Counted from the first letter of the stretch, positions 33,654-44,595 are shown. The stretch: DNA of 64,000 nt from Motilibacter aurantiacus (GCF_011250645.1 NZ_JAANNO010000001.1:828841-892840), one strand, 5' to 3'. Notes: generated from the letters alone by a model not told the origin. Made by a program: numbers and translations.

Positions 33654-34258
33654 GCATGCTCACCCCGCGCGGCTTCGACCCCTCCCGGCTCGGCCGCTCC
33701 CACGGGCGCCGCCGCAGCCGGGCGCGAGGCCTGCTGGCCGCCGTCCTGGCGCTCGCGCTGCTGGCCGGTGCGGGCTACGGCGGCTGGTGGGCGTACGACC
33801 GCTGGCAGGGCCGCGAGGACGGCAGCCCGGCGGCCGGCTCGGCCCCCGTCGCGTCCAGCACGTGCGCGCCCGGCAGGCCGTCGCCGGCCGCGAGCCCGCA
33901 GCCCACCCCGCCGGCGCCGCGCCAGGTCACCGTGAACGTCTACAACGCGACGACGAAGGCCGGGCTCGCCGCCACGGTCAGCAGCCGGCTGCAGGCGCGC
34001 GGCTTCCGGGTGGCCGAGGTGGGCAACGACCCCGTGGGCCGGCCGCTGCGCGCGACCGCCCAGGTGCGCTCCGGCCCGCAGGGGGCCGCCGGTGCGCGGA
34101 CGGTCGCGGCGCAGGTCCCGGGGGCCGAGCTGGTGACGGACAGGCGCCGAGGCACGACCGTGGACCTGGTGCTCGGCAGCTCCTACTCGCGGCTGCGCGC
34201 TCCCGGTGCTGCCGCCGCGGCGCTCGCCCCGTCGCCCGCGCCCACCCCCGGCTGCTGA
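33650..34258 (+). CDS. Membrane-anchored LytR C-terminal domain protein
   Basis: The 202-residue protein has a basic N terminus, one membrane helix (about 28-45), a Pro/Ser-rich stalk and a LytR_C domain (about 88-185: VTVNVYNATTKAGLAATVSSRLQARGFRV ... DLVLGSSY). LytR_C domains occur alone or on LytR-CpsA-Psr cell-wall ligases; here the catalytic domain is absent. It ends in an Ala/Pro tail and Cys. GTG 33650 overlaps the upstream stop (GTGA). Confidence 0.85.
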   Translation: MSMLTPRGFDPSRLGRSHGRRRSRARGLLAAVLALALLAGAGYGGWWAYDRWQGREDGSPAAGSAPVASSTCAPGRPSPAASPQPTPPAPRQVTVNVYNATTKAGLAATVSSRLQARGFRVAEVGNDPVGRPLRATAQVRSGPQGAAGARTVAAQVPGAELVTDRRRGTTVDLVLGSSYSRLRAPGAAAAALAPSPAPTPGC

Positions 34259-34291
34259 CGGCGGGCGGCGGCGCGCTTCAGCACGGCCCGT

Positions 34292-34310
34292 CCCCTGCCG
34301 AAGGCAGGGG
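34292..34310 (+). terminator. Short hairpin after the LytR_C gene
   Basis: CCCCTGCC (34292-34299) and GGCAGGGG (34303-34310) form an 8-bp stem around GAA, between the LytR_C stop and the surface-protein start. Confidence 0.55.
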
Positions 34311-34347
34311 GACGTCCGCCGCGCCGAGCACGAGGAGCGCCTCGCCC

Positions 34348-35976
34348 ATGGGAAAGCACTCCCGGCCCCGCACCCCGCTGCGCCCGTTCGCCCGGGCGGT
34401 CTCCTGCGCCCCGGCCCGCCCGTTCGCGAGCGCAGCCGCCGTGTCCGGGCTCGCCGCCGCCGGCGGGCTCGTGCTGTCGGCGCTGGCCGCGGCCCCGGCC
34501 TCCGCCCTGCCGGACGGCACCGTCTACGCGGTCGCGGCCTCCCAGGTCTACGCCGTCGACGAGCCCGGGGGCGCACTGGTCCCGCTGCCCGGCGCGCTTC
34601 CCTTCGCCACCGATGCCGCCGCCCGGCAGCCGGGGACGGGCCTGCTGTACGTCGTCTCCGCCACCCCCGGCCCGGACGGCCGCTTCGCGGTGGCGGCGTA
34701 CGACCCGGCCGCCCAGTTGCCGGCCGTCCTGCCTGCGACGCTCGACGTCCCCCTCACCGGGCTCGCGTTCGCCCCCGACGGCCGGCTGCACGGCATCGCC
34801 GGCGACTCGCTCGTCGAGATCGACCCGACGACCGGGGCCGAGCTCTCCCGCTCCCCCGTGGCCGGCCTTCCCTCCGGCGCCCGCGCCGACCTCGCGTACG
34901 CCCCCGACGGCACGGCCTACGTCCTCACCGACGCAGGGCTCTTCGCCCTCCCGCCCGGCGCGACCGTCGCGGCGTACGCCGCCGCGCCGGGGGCCGCTAC
35001 GGCCGCCTCCTCCGGGCTCGCGGTCACGGCCGACGGGCGCGTGCTCAGCGGCACCGCTTCTGCGGACGGCAGCTCCCTCGTCACGGACGCCCAGGGGCTG
35101 CCCGTCGCCACCGGCACGGCGCTCGCACTGACCGACCTCGCGTCCGAGCCCGGGGCCCCCGCGCCACCCCCGGCTGCTCCCGGCGCGGGGGCCGTCCCGC
35201 CGGTGGTGGCCGCCACGCCGGCGGCCCTTCCCCCCGCCCCGGCGGCGGCGACCTCACCGGCGACTGCCGCCCCGCCGACGCCCGCCGTGCCCGCTCCCGC
35301 CCTGCCCGTTCCCGCCCTGCCCGCTCCCGCCCTGCCCGCTCGCGCCCTGCCGACGCCGCTTGCGGCCACCGCGGCCCCCGTCCCGGCTCCCCCGTTCTTC
35401 ACGTCGCCGACGGCCCCCACGTCCCCGGCAGCCTCCCCCAGCCACCTGGAGCCGGCCCCGGTCGCGACTCCCGCCGGCGGGGAGGGAGCGGCACGCCCCG
35501 CGGCCGCTTCCCGGCCCCGGTCGCTCGCACCCGCGGGCACCGCCGCGCTGCCGGCTGCGGCCCCGACGGCACGGCCGGACCGCCTCACGCTCCCCGCGGG
35601 AGAGCGCACCGGGACCGCCACGGTGCTCGCCAACGACGCGCTGCACGACGTCTCCTATCCCGTCGTCGTCGCCAAGGAGCCCGACCACGGGTCCGCCGAG
35701 GTCCTGAGCGACGGCCGGGTCCGCTACACCGCCGAGCGCGGGTTCTCCGGCGACGACAGCCTCACGTACGCCCTCGTCGGCCCGGACGGCGAGCCCTCGG
35801 TGGCGGTCCTGCGCGTGAGCGTTCCGCCGGCGGCCATGACGGTGGCGCAGAGCGCCCCTGCTCGACTGGCGAGGACGGGTGCCGACGTGCGCACGCTCGC
35901 AAGTGCCGCGATCGTCCTGCTCGCAGCCGGTGCCGGGCTCTGCGCGGTGGGTCGACGCCGCCGGCAGGAGCGCTGA
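34348..35976 (+). CDS. Sortase-anchored surface protein with propeller-like and Ig-like domains
   Basis: The 542-residue protein has a long signal peptide ending PASA (about residue 50), then a Gly/Asp-rich SMP-30/NHL-like propeller (about 55-265, repeats such as FAPDGRL, YAPDGTA). A low-complexity Pro/Ala region (about 270-410), a cadherin-like/Ig-like domain (about 415-495) and a C-terminal sorting signal follow. The signal is LARTG at 507-511, a hydrophobic helix and RRRRQER. LAXTG is the form used by actinobacterial class E sortases; the sortase is not in the window. ATG 34348 follows GAGGAG. A 15-base minisatellite encodes part of the Pro/Ala region. Confidence 0.8.
   Translation: MGKHSRPRTPLRPFARAVSCAPARPFASAAAVSGLAAAGGLVLSALAAAPASALPDGTVYAVAASQVYAVDEPGGALVPLPGALPFATDAAARQPGTGLLYVVSATPGPDGRFAVAAYDPAAQLPAVLPATLDVPLTGLAFAPDGRLHGIAGDSLVEIDPTTGAELSRSPVAGLPSGARADLAYAPDGTAYVLTDAGLFALPPGATVAAYAAAPGAATAASSGLAVTADGRVLSGTASADGSSLVTDAQGLPVATGTALALTDLASEPGAPAPPPAAPGAGAVPPVVAATPAALPPAPAAATSPATAAPPTPAVPAPALPVPALPAPALPARALPTPLAATAAPVPAPPFFTSPTAPTSPAASPSHLEPAPVATPAGGEGAARPAAASRPRSLAPAGTAALPAAAPTARPDRLTLPAGERTGTATVLANDALHDVSYPVVVAKEPDHGSAEVLSDGRVRYTAERGFSGDDSLTYALVGPDGEPSVAVLRVSVPPAAMTVAQSAPARLARTGADVRTLASAAIVLLAAGAGLCAVGRRRRQER
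35290..35349 (+). repeat. 15-base minisatellite in the surface-protein gene
   Basis: Four copies of CCCGCTCCCGCCCTG (copy 2 with T for C, copy 4 with G for C) encode Pro-Ala-Pro-Ala-Leu type repeats in the wall-spanning region. Confidence 0.9.
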
Positions 35977-35993
35977 AACGCGAGGACCGTGGA

Positions 35994-36014
35994 GTGCCGG
36001 CCGCGTGCCGGCAC
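35994..36014. terminator. Bidirectional terminator between surface-protein gene and corA
   Basis: GTGCCGGC (35994-36001) and GCCGGCAC (36007-36014) form an 8-bp stem with a 5-base loop in the 79-base convergent gap. Confidence 0.55.
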
Positions 36015-36055
36015 GGTCAGCGCTCCACACGAACCCGGGCGGAGGCCGGCGCGGG

Positions 36056-37123
36056 CTAGAGCCAGCCGTTGCGGCGGAAGAGCCGGTGCAGCACGACGCA
36101 GGTCGTGACGATGACGCCGAGGACCACGAAGTAGCCGTACTGCCAGCGGGTCTCGGGCATGTTCTCGAAGTTCATCCCGTAGACCCCGGCGATGGCCGTG
36201 GGCACGAGGGCGATGGCGGCCCAGGCGGAGATCCGCCGCATGTCCGCGTTCTGCCGCAGCGCGATGGCGCTGTGCGCGGTGGTGACGCGGGCGGCGTTCG
36301 CCTGCAGCACGTCGGTCAGCTGCCGCTCGAACCCCTCGACCTGCTCCGCCGCGCGCAGCAGGTGGTCGTGCACGTCCCGGAAGTACGCGCGCGCCGCCGT
36401 CGGGACGTGGGGGAGCGCCCCGGTCATCAGCCGCTCCAGCGGGCGCGCCAGCGGCAGGACCGCGCGGCGGAACTCGGCGACCTCGCTCTTGAGCTTGTAG
36501 ATGCGCTCGGAGTGGTCGTCCCCGCCGGGGCCGAACACGAGCGCCTCGATCTCGTCGATGTCAGCGTTGATCCGCTCGACGGCCTCCTCGTAGCCGTCGA
36601 CGATCAGGTCCGCAGCGCGGTAGAGCACCGCTGCGGCGCCGAACCCGTCGAGCGGCTCGTCCAGGCCTGCGTCGAGCTCGAGCCGCACGCGGTGCAGGAC
36701 GTCGGACTCGCCGTGCCGCACGGTGACCACGAAGGACTCCCCGAGGAACACCGCGAGCTCCGCGACGTCCACGACCTCGTCGTGGTCCACGTACCGGACG
36801 GGCTTGAGCACGGCGAACAGGACCTCGCCGTACACCTCCAGCTTCGGCCGCTGGTGCGCGTTGACCGCGTCGTCCACCGCCAGGGCGGGCAGCCCGAACT
36901 CGGCCGCGGCTTCGGCGATGTCCTGCTCGGACGGCTGCTGCATGCCGATCCACAGGAAACCGTCGGTCCCGCGCGCCGCCTGCCCCGCGTCGACGAGGGG
37001 GATCCGCTCGCCGCGTCGCCGGCCCTGCTCGTAGACCGCGCAGTCGCCGACCACGGCGTCGGCGCCGCCCCGCCCGCGGCTGCCGGAGCCCCGGGCTCCC
37101 GTGCCGTCCTGCTGCTCGGTCAC
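36056..37123 (-). CDS. corA: CorA-family magnesium/divalent cation channel
   Basis: The 355-residue protein has a long acidic cytosolic domain rich in helices and two C-terminal membrane helices, the first followed by the ion-selectivity motif YGMNFENMPE. It should form a pentameric Mg2+ (or Co2+/Ni2+) channel. GTG 37123 is preceded by GAGGAGGG. It follows the APC permease by 20 bases on the same strand and is probably the last gene of the kdp transcript. Confidence 0.92.
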   Translation of the reverse strand: MTEQQDGTGARGSGSRGRGGADAVVGDCAVYEQGRRRGERIPLVDAGQAARGTDGFLWIGMQQPSEQDIAEAAAEFGLPALAVDDAVNAHQRPKLEVYGEVLFAVLKPVRYVDHDEVVDVAELAVFLGESFVVTVRHGESDVLHRVRLELDAGLDEPLDGFGAAAVLYRAADLIVDGYEEAVERINADIDEIEALVFGPGGDDHSERIYKLKSEVAEFRRAVLPLARPLERLMTGALPHVPTAARAYFRDVHDHLLRAAEQVEGFERQLTDVLQANAARVTTAHSAIALRQNADMRRISAWAAIALVPTAIAGVYGMNFENMPETRWQYGYFVVLGVIVTTCVVLHRLFRRNGWL

Positions 37124-37143
37124 CTGCCGGCCCTCCTCTCGTC

Positions 37144-39111
37144 TCAACTGACGTGAACCCGCGGCCGGCGCCCGACGTCGGGCTCGGCTTCGCGGAGCAC
37201 CTCGCGCGTCACCGGCGCCACCTCCCCGGCCCCGACGAAGAGGAAGCGGAGCAGGTTGCGGAAGGGGCTCCCCTCGGTCCAGGTGAAGTAGACGTGCGGG
37301 ATGGCGCCGGTCAGGCCGCGCATCTCGAGCAGGAGCTCGGCGATGGTGTTCGGGATGACCGAGCTGGCGACGCGGAGGATCCGGTACCCGAAGCGCTCTT
37401 CGCCCTTGACGACGAGGTCGGTCTCGAAGTCCGAGGCGTCGGTGACCGTCACCTCGAGGAAGACCAGCGGCGCCCACGCGGGCAGGTCGTTGTCGAGCCG
37501 GACCTCCCGGGCCTTCTCGCGGTACTCCTTCGCATCGCGCGCGCCCGGCTCGTTGGCGACGATGCGCAGCGTCCCGGACTTCGCCGCCTCCCGGAGGTAC
37601 TGCACGGCCGCCGGGTCGAACCGTACGCTCGCCGCGCGCAGCTCGAAGGCGCGTCGCGTGCGCGAGGCGATCGACACCGCGAGGATCGCGACGATGAAGC
37701 AGGCGCCGATGCGCACGCCGTCCGGTCGTTCCACCACGTTGGTAGCGGTCGTGTAGACGAAGACGGCCGCGACGGAGCCGAAGAAGACGGTGAGCCGGCG
37801 CTGCCGCTTGCGCCGGGCCGACAGGGTCACGGCGACGGAGGCGGACGTGATGAGCACGAGGACGCCGGTCGCGTACGCCCCTCCCTGGGCGTCGACGTCC
37901 GCCTCGAAGTACCACGTCACGAAGAACGCGACAGCCGTGAACACGAGCACCAGCGGTCGGACGGCCCGGGCCCAGCGCGGGGCCATGCCGTAGCGCGGCA
38001 GGTAGCGCGGCACGAGGTTGAGCAGCCCCGCCATCGCCGACGCCCCGGCGAACCAGAGGATGGCGATGGTGCTGATGTCGTAGACCGTGCCGAAGGCGTT
38101 GCCGAGGTGCTCGTGGGCGAGGTACGCGAGGGCGCGGCCGTTCGCCTCGCCCCCTTCCCCGAACTCCTCCGCCGGGATGAGCAGCGTGGTCGTGAAGCTC
38201 GACAGCACCAGGAAGACGCTCATGATGAGCGCGGCCGTGGTGAGCAGCTTGTGGGTGCCGGCGATGCGTCCCAGTGGCCGGTCCTCGGTGTCGTCCGGGC
38301 CGCCCTTGACCTGCGGCATGACCGCGACGCCGGTCTCGAAGCCGGACAGCCCGAGGGCCAGCTTGGGGAACACGATGAGCGCCATGCCGAGGACGCCGAG
38401 CCAGTGGGGGTGCTCGGCGACGAGCAGGTCCTGCCAGTCGCCGACGACGTGCGGGTGCGCGGCGACCTCGGCCAGCGCGACGGCCACGACCACCGCGTTG
38501 AGCGTGAGGTAGACGCCGACCAGGACCACGGCGATGCCGATCGCCTCGGTGAAGCCACGCAGGAAGACCGCGCCCAGCAGCGCGAGCAGCCCCATGGTCA
38601 GCAGCACCTCGTGGCCGTCGACCCAGGACGGGGCGTACGGGTTCTCGATCGCGTGTGCGGACGCGTCGGCGGCCGAGAGCGTGATCGTGATGAGGAAGTC
38701 GGTCGCGGCGAAGCCCAGCAGGACGAGCACGAAGAGCTTGCCGGCCCACCACGGCAGAACCCGTTCCAGCATCGCGATCGACCCCTCGCCCTTCGGGCTC
38801 TCGCGCGCGACCCTGCGGTAGACGGGCAGCGCCCCGAGCAGGGTGAGCGCGACGAGGACGAGGGTGGCGATGGGCGCGACGGCCCCGGCCGCGAGCGCAG
38901 CGATGGCCGGCTGGTAGCCGAGCGTGGAGAAGTAGTCGACGCCGGTGAGGCACATGACGCGCCACCAGGGCTTGCGGTGCTCCTCGCCGGTCGTCCGCCC
39001 GTGCGGCCCCTGGATCTTGGTGGCGCGGTCCGACAGGCCCTCGAGGAGCCAGGCGCGCAAGCCCGGCCGCTCCGGGGCAGGCGGGGATACGGGAGCAGTG
39101 GCCGTGCTCAT
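37144..39111 (-). CDS. APC-superfamily permease with C-terminal cytosolic domain (KimA/KUP-like, probable K+ importer)
   Basis: The 655-residue protein has about 12 membrane helices (residues 55-480) opening with a [23 protein letters not shown] block, then a soluble C-terminal domain of about 160 residues. This layout resembles the KUP/KimA proton-coupled potassium importers more than ordinary amino-acid permeases (about 450-500 residues, no tail). ATG 39111 overlaps the kdpD stop (ATGA), so it is coupled to the potassium sensor. A potassium role is inferred from this coupling and topology; a generic amino-acid permease is the alternative. corA follows 20 bases later. Confidence 0.75.
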   Translation of the reverse strand: MSTATAPVSPPAPERPGLRAWLLEGLSDRATKIQGPHGRTTGEEHRKPWWRVMCLTGVDYFSTLGYQPAIAALAAGAVAPIATLVLVALTLLGALPVYRRVARESPKGEGSIAMLERVLPWWAGKLFVLVLLGFAATDFLITITLSAADASAHAIENPYAPSWVDGHEVLLTMGLLALLGAVFLRGFTEAIGIAVVLVGVYLTLNAVVVAVALAEVAAHPHVVGDWQDLLVAEHPHWLGVLGMALIVFPKLALGLSGFETGVAVMPQVKGGPDDTEDRPLGRIAGTHKLLTTAALIMSVFLVLSSFTTTLLIPAEEFGEGGEANGRALAYLAHEHLGNAFGTVYDISTIAILWFAGASAMAGLLNLVPRYLPRYGMAPRWARAVRPLVLVFTAVAFFVTWYFEADVDAQGGAYATGVLVLITSASVAVTLSARRKRQRRLTVFFGSVAAVFVYTTATNVVERPDGVRIGACFIVAILAVSIASRTRRAFELRAASVRFDPAAVQYLREAAKSGTLRIVANEPGARDAKEYREKAREVRLDNDLPAWAPLVFLEVTVTDASDFETDLVVKGEERFGYRILRVASSVIPNTIAELLLEMRGLTGAIPHVYFTWTEGSPFRNLLRFLFVGAGEVAPVTREVLREAEPDVGRRPRVHVS

Positions 39112-41648
39112 TCGCGGGTTCCTTCGCGGCGTCCGGAGGGGCTGGCCGCGGGCAGGGTCAGCGTCATCGTCAGTCCGCCCCCGGGGGTGTCGTCGGGGAC
39201 GAGGGTGCCACCCATGGCCTCGGCGAGCCCGCGCGACAGGGCGAGCCCCAGCCCGACCCCGGTCGCGTTGTCGGTGTCGCCGAGGCGCTGGAACGGCACG
39301 AATGCGCGCTCGCGGTCCTGCTCCGGGATGCCGGGGCCGCGGTCGACGACGCGCAGCTCCACCGAGTCACCGAGCGTGCTGGCGGCCAGGTGCGGCGGCT
39401 TGCCGGGCGGGGAGTAGCGCAGCGCGTTCGAGACGAGGTTGGCGACGACTCGCTCGAGCAGGGCGGGGTCGGCCCGGACGGCGGGCAGCGTCTCCGGTAC
39501 GTCGCTGGTGACGTCCAGCCCGGCCGGCCCGAGCGTGTCGAGCGCGAGCGGGATCACCTCGTCGAGCGGCACGTCGCGGAGGAACACGCTCAGCGCGCCG
39601 GCCTCGAGCCGGCTGAGGTCGAGCAGGTTCTCCACGAGCCGGGTGAGCCGGTCGAGCGACTCGTCCGCGGTCTCGAGGAGCTCGGCCTCGTCCTCCGGGC
39701 TCCACTCGACCTCGTGCGAGCGCAGGCTCGCGACCGCCGCCTTCGCCGAGGCGAGCGGCGTGCGCAGGTCGTGGCTCACCGCGCGCAGCAGCGCCGAGCG
39801 CACCCGGTCCGCGCGGGCCATGCCCTCTCCTGCGGCAGCGGCCTGCGCCAGCCGCTGGTGCTCGAGCGCAGCCGCCGCCTGGGCCGCGAACGCGCCCAGC
39901 ACCCGCCGGTCCTCGCTCGGCAGCGGCCGGCCGCGCAGGGCCAGGGTGAGCCGCTCCCCCACGGGCACCTCCACGTCGGCCTCGCCGGGGGCGCGGCAGG
40001 CCAGCGGGCCGCTGGAGCCGGCCACGGCCCACCGCCCCGTGTCGTCCCGGCGCTCGAGCAGGCTGACCGAGGTCATGCCGAAGGTCTCGCGCAGGCGGTC
40101 CAGGAGCGCGGCCAGGGCGGTCTCCCCGCGGAGCACGCTCCCGGCGACCGCCGACAGCGTCGTCGCCTCCGCGGTCGCCCGGGCCGCCTGGCTGCGGCGG
40201 CGCGCGGCCAGGTCCACGATCGTGCTCACCATCGCCCCCACCGCCAGGAACACGACCAGGGCGAGCAGGTTGTTGCGCTCGGCGATGGTGAAGGTCCGGA
40301 CGGGCGGGGTGAAGAACCAGTTGAGCAGCACCGTGGACAGCACGGCCGCGACGGCGGCCGGGATCGCGCCGCCCACCAGCGCCACCGTGACCACGGCCAG
40401 GAGGTAGAGCAGAACGTCGCTGGTGAGGTTCAACGCGTCGTCCGTGACGAGCAGAGCGGGGGTCAGCAGGCCCGGCAGCAGCACCGACAGCAGCAGGCCC
40501 CACCACCGTCGGCGTACGTCGACGCCCGTCGTGGGCATCGGCAGCCGCCAGCTGCCGGCGGCGTGCTCGTGCGTCACGATGTGGACGTCGATGTCGCCGG
40601 ACATCCTCGTGACGGCCGCCGTCGTGCCGGGCCCGCGCAAGAGATGGGCCAGCCGCGAGTGCCGGCTGACGCCGAGGACGAGCTGGGTCGCGTTCTCGCC
40701 GCGCGCGAACTGCAGCAGCGCGCGCGGCACGTCGTCGCCGACGACCACCGAGTACGTCCCGCCCAGGTCCTCGACGAGCCGCCGCTGCTTGGCGAGGGCC
40801 GCCGGCGAGGCCCCGGTGAGCCCGTCGGACCGGGCCACGTAGACCGCCCGCAGGTCCGCGCCGCTCGACCGGTCCGCGATGCGGGCGGCCCGCCGCAGCA
40901 ACGTCTCCCCCTCCGGGCCGCCGCTGAGCGCCACGACCACGCGCTCGCGCGTCTCCCACGTCTCCGAGACGCCGAGGTCCGCCCGGAGCTTCTGCAGCCC
41001 CTCGTCGACCTTCTCGGCGAGCCAGAGCAGGGCCAGCTCGCGGAGAGCGGTCAGGTTGCTCGGCCTGAAGTAGTTCGAGAGGGCCGCGTCGACGCGCTCG
41101 GCCGGGTAGATGTTGCCGTGCGCCATCCGGCGCCGCAGCGCCTCCGGGGTCGAGTCGACGAGCTGCACCTGCTCGGCGCGGCGGGCCACCTCGTCGGGGA
41201 CGGTCTCCCGCTGCGCGACGCCGGTGATCTTCTCGACGACGTCGTTGAGCGACTCCAGGTGCTGGACGTTCAGCGTCGACAGCACGTCGATTCCTGCATC
41301 CAGCAGCAGCTCGACGTCCTGCCAGCGCTTGTCGTTGCGCGATCCCGGGATGTTGGTGTGCGCGAGCTCGTCCACCACGGCGACCTGTGGCCGTCGGGCG
41401 AGGACGGCGTCGACGTCCATCTCCTCGAACTCACCGCCGCGGTAGGGCACCCGGCGGCGTGGCACGACGTCGAGGCCGTCGACCATCGCCGCGGTCTGGG
41501 GCCGGCCGTGGTCCTCCACGAACCCCACCACGACGGAGGTCCCGCGCTCGGCCCGTCGGCGCGCCTCGCCGAGCATGGCGTACGTCTTGCCGACGCCGGG
41601 TGCGGCACCCAGGTAGATGCGCAGCCGGCCGCGGGTCACGCCACTCAT
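39108..41648 (-). CDS. kdpD: Osmosensitive K+ sensor histidine kinase KdpD
   Basis: The 846-residue kinase has the KdpD N-terminal domain with [12 protein letters not shown] (Walker A, residues 13-24) and [21 protein letters not shown] universal-stress-like domain (about 230-370), four membrane helices of the DUF4118 region (about 385-490) and a GAF-like part follow. It ends with HisKA having phospho-acceptor His626 in SHDLRTPL and a HATPase with N, G1 and G2 boxes. It is complete. It lies downstream of kdpC, but its response regulator is encoded divergently at 46629 instead of following it. The 3' end overlaps the permease gene. Confidence 0.95.
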   Translation of the reverse strand: MSGVTRGRLRIYLGAAPGVGKTYAMLGEARRRAERGTSVVVGFVEDHGRPQTAAMVDGLDVVPRRRVPYRGGEFEEMDVDAVLARRPQVAVVDELAHTNIPGSRNDKRWQDVELLLDAGIDVLSTLNVQHLESLNDVVEKITGVAQRETVPDEVARRAEQVQLVDSTPEALRRRMAHGNIYPAERVDAALSNYFRPSNLTALRELALLWLAEKVDEGLQKLRADLGVSETWETRERVVVALSGGPEGETLLRRAARIADRSSGADLRAVYVARSDGLTGASPAALAKQRRLVEDLGGTYSVVVGDDVPRALLQFARGENATQLVLGVSRHSRLAHLLRGPGTTAAVTRMSGDIDVHIVTHEHAAGSWRLPMPTTGVDVRRRWWGLLLSVLLPGLLTPALLVTDDALNLTSDVLLYLLAVVTVALVGGAIPAAVAAVLSTVLLNWFFTPPVRTFTIAERNNLLALVVFLAVGAMVSTIVDLAARRRSQAARATAEATTLSAVAGSVLRGETALAALLDRLRETFGMTSVSLLERRDDTGRWAVAGSSGPLACRAPGEADVEVPVGERLTLALRGRPLPSEDRRVLGAFAAQAAAALEHQRLAQAAAAGEGMARADRVRSALLRAVSHDLRTPLASAKAAVASLRSHEVEWSPEDEAELLETADESLDRLTRLVENLLDLSRLEAGALSVFLRDVPLDEVIPLALDTLGPAGLDVTSDVPETLPAVRADPALLERVVANLVSNALRYSPPGKPPHLAASTLGDSVELRVVDRGPGIPEQDRERAFVPFQRLGDTDNATGVGLGLALSRGLAEAMGGTLVPDDTPGGGLTMTLTLPAASPSGRREGTRE

Positions 41649-41685
41649 TGTGCGTGCCCGCGGCCGGCCGACGGCCGTCCCATGC

Positions 41686-42348
41686 TCAGGAGCCCAGCTC
41701 CGCGAGCGCGATGTTCAGCTCGAGCACGTTGACGCGCGGCTCCCCGAGGAAGCCGGCCTCGCGCCCCTGCACGTGCTGCTCGACGAGCCGGCGCACCTGC
41801 TCGAGGTCGAGGCCGCGCTCGCGGGCCACCCGCGCCACCTGCTGGCGGGCGTACTCCGGGGAGATGTGCGGGTCCAGGCCGGACCCGCTCGCCGTGAGCG
41901 CGTCCGGCGGCACCTGGGCCGGGTCGACCCCGTCCGCCGTCGCGGCCGCCGCCCGCCGCTCCTCCACGAGGGCGAGCAGGTCCCGGCTCTCCGGCCCGAG
42001 GTTCGACGCCGAGCTGGCCCTCGGGTCGTACCCGTCGCCGGCGGCGGAGGGGCGCGGCTGGAACCACTCGGGCAGGGCGTTTCCGTCGGCGTCCGAGAAC
42101 GCCTGGCCCAGCAGGCGGGAGCCGACGACACGGCCGTCGGCCTCGACGAGGGAGCCGTCGGCCCTGTCGCCGAGCGCCACCTGGGCCACCCCGGTCACGG
42201 CGAGCGGGTACGCCACGCCGAGCACGACGGTCATGACGAGGAGGGCGCGGACCGCGGCCACGATCTGCCGGGTCAGCGGGGGGCGGCTCGAGGGCAGGGC
42301 AGCGTTCTCGGGCAAGGGGGAAGGGCGGTCGATCGTGGAGGTGCTCAT
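41686..42348 (-). CDS. kdpC: K+-transporting ATPase subunit C
   Basis: The 220-residue single-pass membrane protein has one N-terminal helix (about 28-50) and the KdpC features VVGSRLLGQAF, WFQPRPSAAG, DPHISPEYARQQVARVA and LGEPRVNVLELN. It stabilises the KdpFABC complex and aids K+ loading. ATG 42348 is 2 bases after the kdpB stop. Confidence 0.95.
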   Translation of the reverse strand: MSTSTIDRPSPLPENAALPSSRPPLTRQIVAAVRALLVMTVVLGVAYPLAVTGVAQVALGDRADGSLVEADGRVVGSRLLGQAFSDADGNALPEWFQPRPSAAGDGYDPRASSASNLGPESRDLLALVEERRAAAATADGVDPAQVPPDALTASGSGLDPHISPEYARQQVARVARERGLDLEQVRRLVEQHVQGREAGFLGEPRVNVLELNIALAELGS

Positions 42349-42350
42349 GG

Positions 42351-44471
42351 TCAGGACATCCCGGGAAGCTGGGAGATGACGAGGTCGAGGAGCTTGATGC
42401 CGACGAACGGCGTGACGACGCCGCCCAGGCCGTAGACCAGCAGGTTGCGGCGCAGCAGGGCCGACGCGGAGGACGGCACGTAGCGCACGCCGCGCAGCGC
42501 GAGCGGGATCAGCGCGACGATGACGAGGGCGTTGAAGACGACCGCGGACGTGATGGCGGACTCAGGGCTGTGCAGCCGCATGATGTTGAGCGCGTCCAGG
42601 CCGGGGAAGGCCGCGACGAACATCGCCGGCAGGATCGCGAAGTACTTCGCGAGGTCGTTGGCCAGCGAGAACGTGGTGAGCGCGCCGCGGGTGATGAGCA
42701 GCTGCTTGCCGATCTCGACGATGTCGATGAGCTTCGTCGGGTCCGAGTCGAGGTCGACCATGTTGCCGGCCTCCTTGGCGGCCGACGTCCCCGTGTTCAT
42801 GGCGACGCCGACGTCGGCCTGTGCGAGCGCCGGGGCGTCGTTGGTGCCGTCCCCGGTCATCGCGACCAGCCGCCCGCCGGCCTGCTCGCGCCGGATGAGC
42901 GCCATCTTGTCCTCGGGGGTGGCCTCCGCGAGGAAGTCGTCGACGCCCGCCTCGGCGGCGATCGCCCGTGCAGTGAGCGGGTTGTCCCCGGTGACCATGA
43001 CCGTGCGGATGCCCATGGCGCGCAGCTGGTCGAAGCGCTCGCGCATGCCCGGCTTGACCACGTCGCTCAGCGCGATCACGCCGAGGGCGCGCGCCCGCCC
43101 GTCCACGGACTCGGCGACGACGAGCGGGGTGCCCCCGGCCTCCGACACCCGGTCCACCTGGGCCTCGACGTCCGGCGGGATCGTGCCGCCCTGCTCTCGC
43201 ACCCAGGCCCCGACGGCCGAGGAGGCACCCTTGCGGACGAGCCGCTCGGGACGGCCGGCGTTCCCCGGCAGGTCGACGCCGGACATCCTGGTCTGCGCCG
43301 TGAAGGGGACGAACTCGGCCCCGGCGAGCTCCGCATCGCCCTCGCCGGGCAGCCCGAACCGTCGGGCGAGGGTCACGATGGACCGGCCCTCGGGCGTCTC
43401 GTCGGACAGGCTGGACAGCTGCGCGGCCTCGGCCAGCTCGGCGACCGGCACCCGCGGCACCGGGAGGAGCTCGGTCGCCTGCCGGTTGCCGAAGGTGATC
43501 GTCCCCGTCTTGTCCAGCAGCAGGGTGTCGACGTCCCCGGACGCCTCCACGGCGCGGCCGGACATGGCCAGGACGTTGCGTTGCACGAGCCGGTCCATGC
43601 CGGCGATGCCGATGGCGGACAGCAGGGCGCCGATCGTGGTCGGGATGAGGCAGACGAGCAGCGCGACGAGCGTGACGAGCGACTGCTCGGCGCCGGAGTA
43701 GACGGCGAACGGCTGCAACGTCACGACCACCAGCAGAAAGATGATGGTCAGGCTCGAGAGCAGGATGTCGAGGGCGATCTCGTTGGGGGTCTTCTGCCGC
43801 GAGGCGCCCTCGACCAGCGCGATCATCCGGTCGATGAAGGTCTCGCCGGGCTTGCTCGTGATGCGGACGAGGACCCGGTCGGAGAGCACCCGCGTGCCGC
43901 CGGTCACGGCCGAGCGGTCGCCGCCGGACTCGCGAATCACCGGGGCGGACTCGCCGGTGATCGCCGACTCGTCGACGCTGGCGACGCCCTCGATCACGTC
44001 GCCGTCACCGGGGATGACCTCGCCCGCCTCGACCACGACGACGTCGCCGAGCCGCAGCTCCGTCGCGGGGACGTGCTCCTCGGCGCCCCCGCGGCCCAGC
44101 CTCCGCGCGGTCGTGGTGGTGCGGGCCTCCCGCAGGGTGGCCGCCTGCGCCTTCCCCCGGCCCTCCGCGGTCGCCTCGGCGAGGTTCGCGAAGATCACCG
44201 TCAGCCAGAGCCAGACCACGATCGCCCAGGCGAAGACGCTCGGGTCGGTCACGGCCAGGACCGTCGCGAGCACCGAGCCGGCCTCCACGACGAGCATCAC
44301 GGGGTTGTGCACCAGCTGGCGCGGGTCGAGCTTGCGGACCGCGTCCGGCACCGAGCGGAGCAGCTGCTGGGGATCGAGCAGGCCGCCGCTCACCCGGCGC
44401 TCCGGCTGGTGCGTGCCCCCGCCCCCGGTGTGGCCCTCGCTCGAAGCCTCGCGCGCGGCGACCGGCGTCAT
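42351..44471 (-). CDS. kdpB: K+-transporting P-type ATPase subunit B
   Basis: The 706-residue P-type ATPase has seven membrane helices, the TGES actuator motif, phosphorylation motif DKTGT (Asp320), KGA nucleotide-binding site and [11 protein letters not shown] hinge. It powers KdpA. An N-terminal extension of about 30 residues ([13 protein letters not shown]) precedes the usual start. AAAGGA lies upstream of ATG 44471. It is separated from kdpA by 124 bases, longer than the other gaps in the operon. Confidence 0.96.
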   Translation of the reverse strand: MTPVAAREASSEGHTGGGGTHQPERRVSGGLLDPQQLLRSVPDAVRKLDPRQLVHNPVMLVVEAGSVLATVLAVTDPSVFAWAIVVWLWLTVIFANLAEATAEGRGKAQAATLREARTTTTARRLGRGGAEEHVPATELRLGDVVVVEAGEVIPGDGDVIEGVASVDESAITGESAPVIRESGGDRSAVTGGTRVLSDRVLVRITSKPGETFIDRMIALVEGASRQKTPNEIALDILLSSLTIIFLLVVVTLQPFAVYSGAEQSLVTLVALLVCLIPTTIGALLSAIGIAGMDRLVQRNVLAMSGRAVEASGDVDTLLLDKTGTITFGNRQATELLPVPRVPVAELAEAAQLSSLSDETPEGRSIVTLARRFGLPGEGDAELAGAEFVPFTAQTRMSGVDLPGNAGRPERLVRKGASSAVGAWVREQGGTIPPDVEAQVDRVSEAGGTPLVVAESVDGRARALGVIALSDVVKPGMRERFDQLRAMGIRTVMVTGDNPLTARAIAAEAGVDDFLAEATPEDKMALIRREQAGGRLVAMTGDGTNDAPALAQADVGVAMNTGTSAAKEAGNMVDLDSDPTKLIDIVEIGKQLLITRGALTTFSLANDLAKYFAILPAMFVAAFPGLDALNIMRLHSPESAITSAVVFNALVIVALIPLALRGVRYVPSSASALLRRNLLVYGLGGVVTPFVGIKLLDLVISQLPGMS

Positions 44472-44541
44472 GACAGCAGTTCCTTTCCGGAGTTCGAGGA
44501 TGGTCGGGCGGCCCCGCCAGCGGTGAGCTGTGGAGACCTGC

Positions 44542-44557
44542 GCTCGCTGTGGCGAGC
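44542..44557 (-). other. Small hairpin in the kdpA-kdpB gap
   Basis: GCTCGC and GCGAGC form a 6-bp stem with a 4-base loop in the 124-base intercistronic region. It might tune subunit ratios; support is weak. Confidence 0.25.
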
Positions 44558-44595
44558 ACGGCCTTCCACGAGACCGCCCGGAGCGGGTCGTCCGG

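Noticed and set aside
34259..34347. c-di-AMP (ydaO-type) riboswitch before the surface-protein gene or kdp/permease genes
   Set aside because: Only a short terminator-like hairpin is present and no conserved riboswitch core could be matched. The permease has no leader because it overlaps kdpD.
36056..38965. Long alternative frame fusing corA and the permease
   Set aside because: It reads the permease out of frame. corA begins at GTG 37123 with AGGAGGG.
44472..44595. A small gene between kdpA and kdpB
   Set aside because: The only open reading is Arg/Ser-rich and has no start with a ribosome-binding site.
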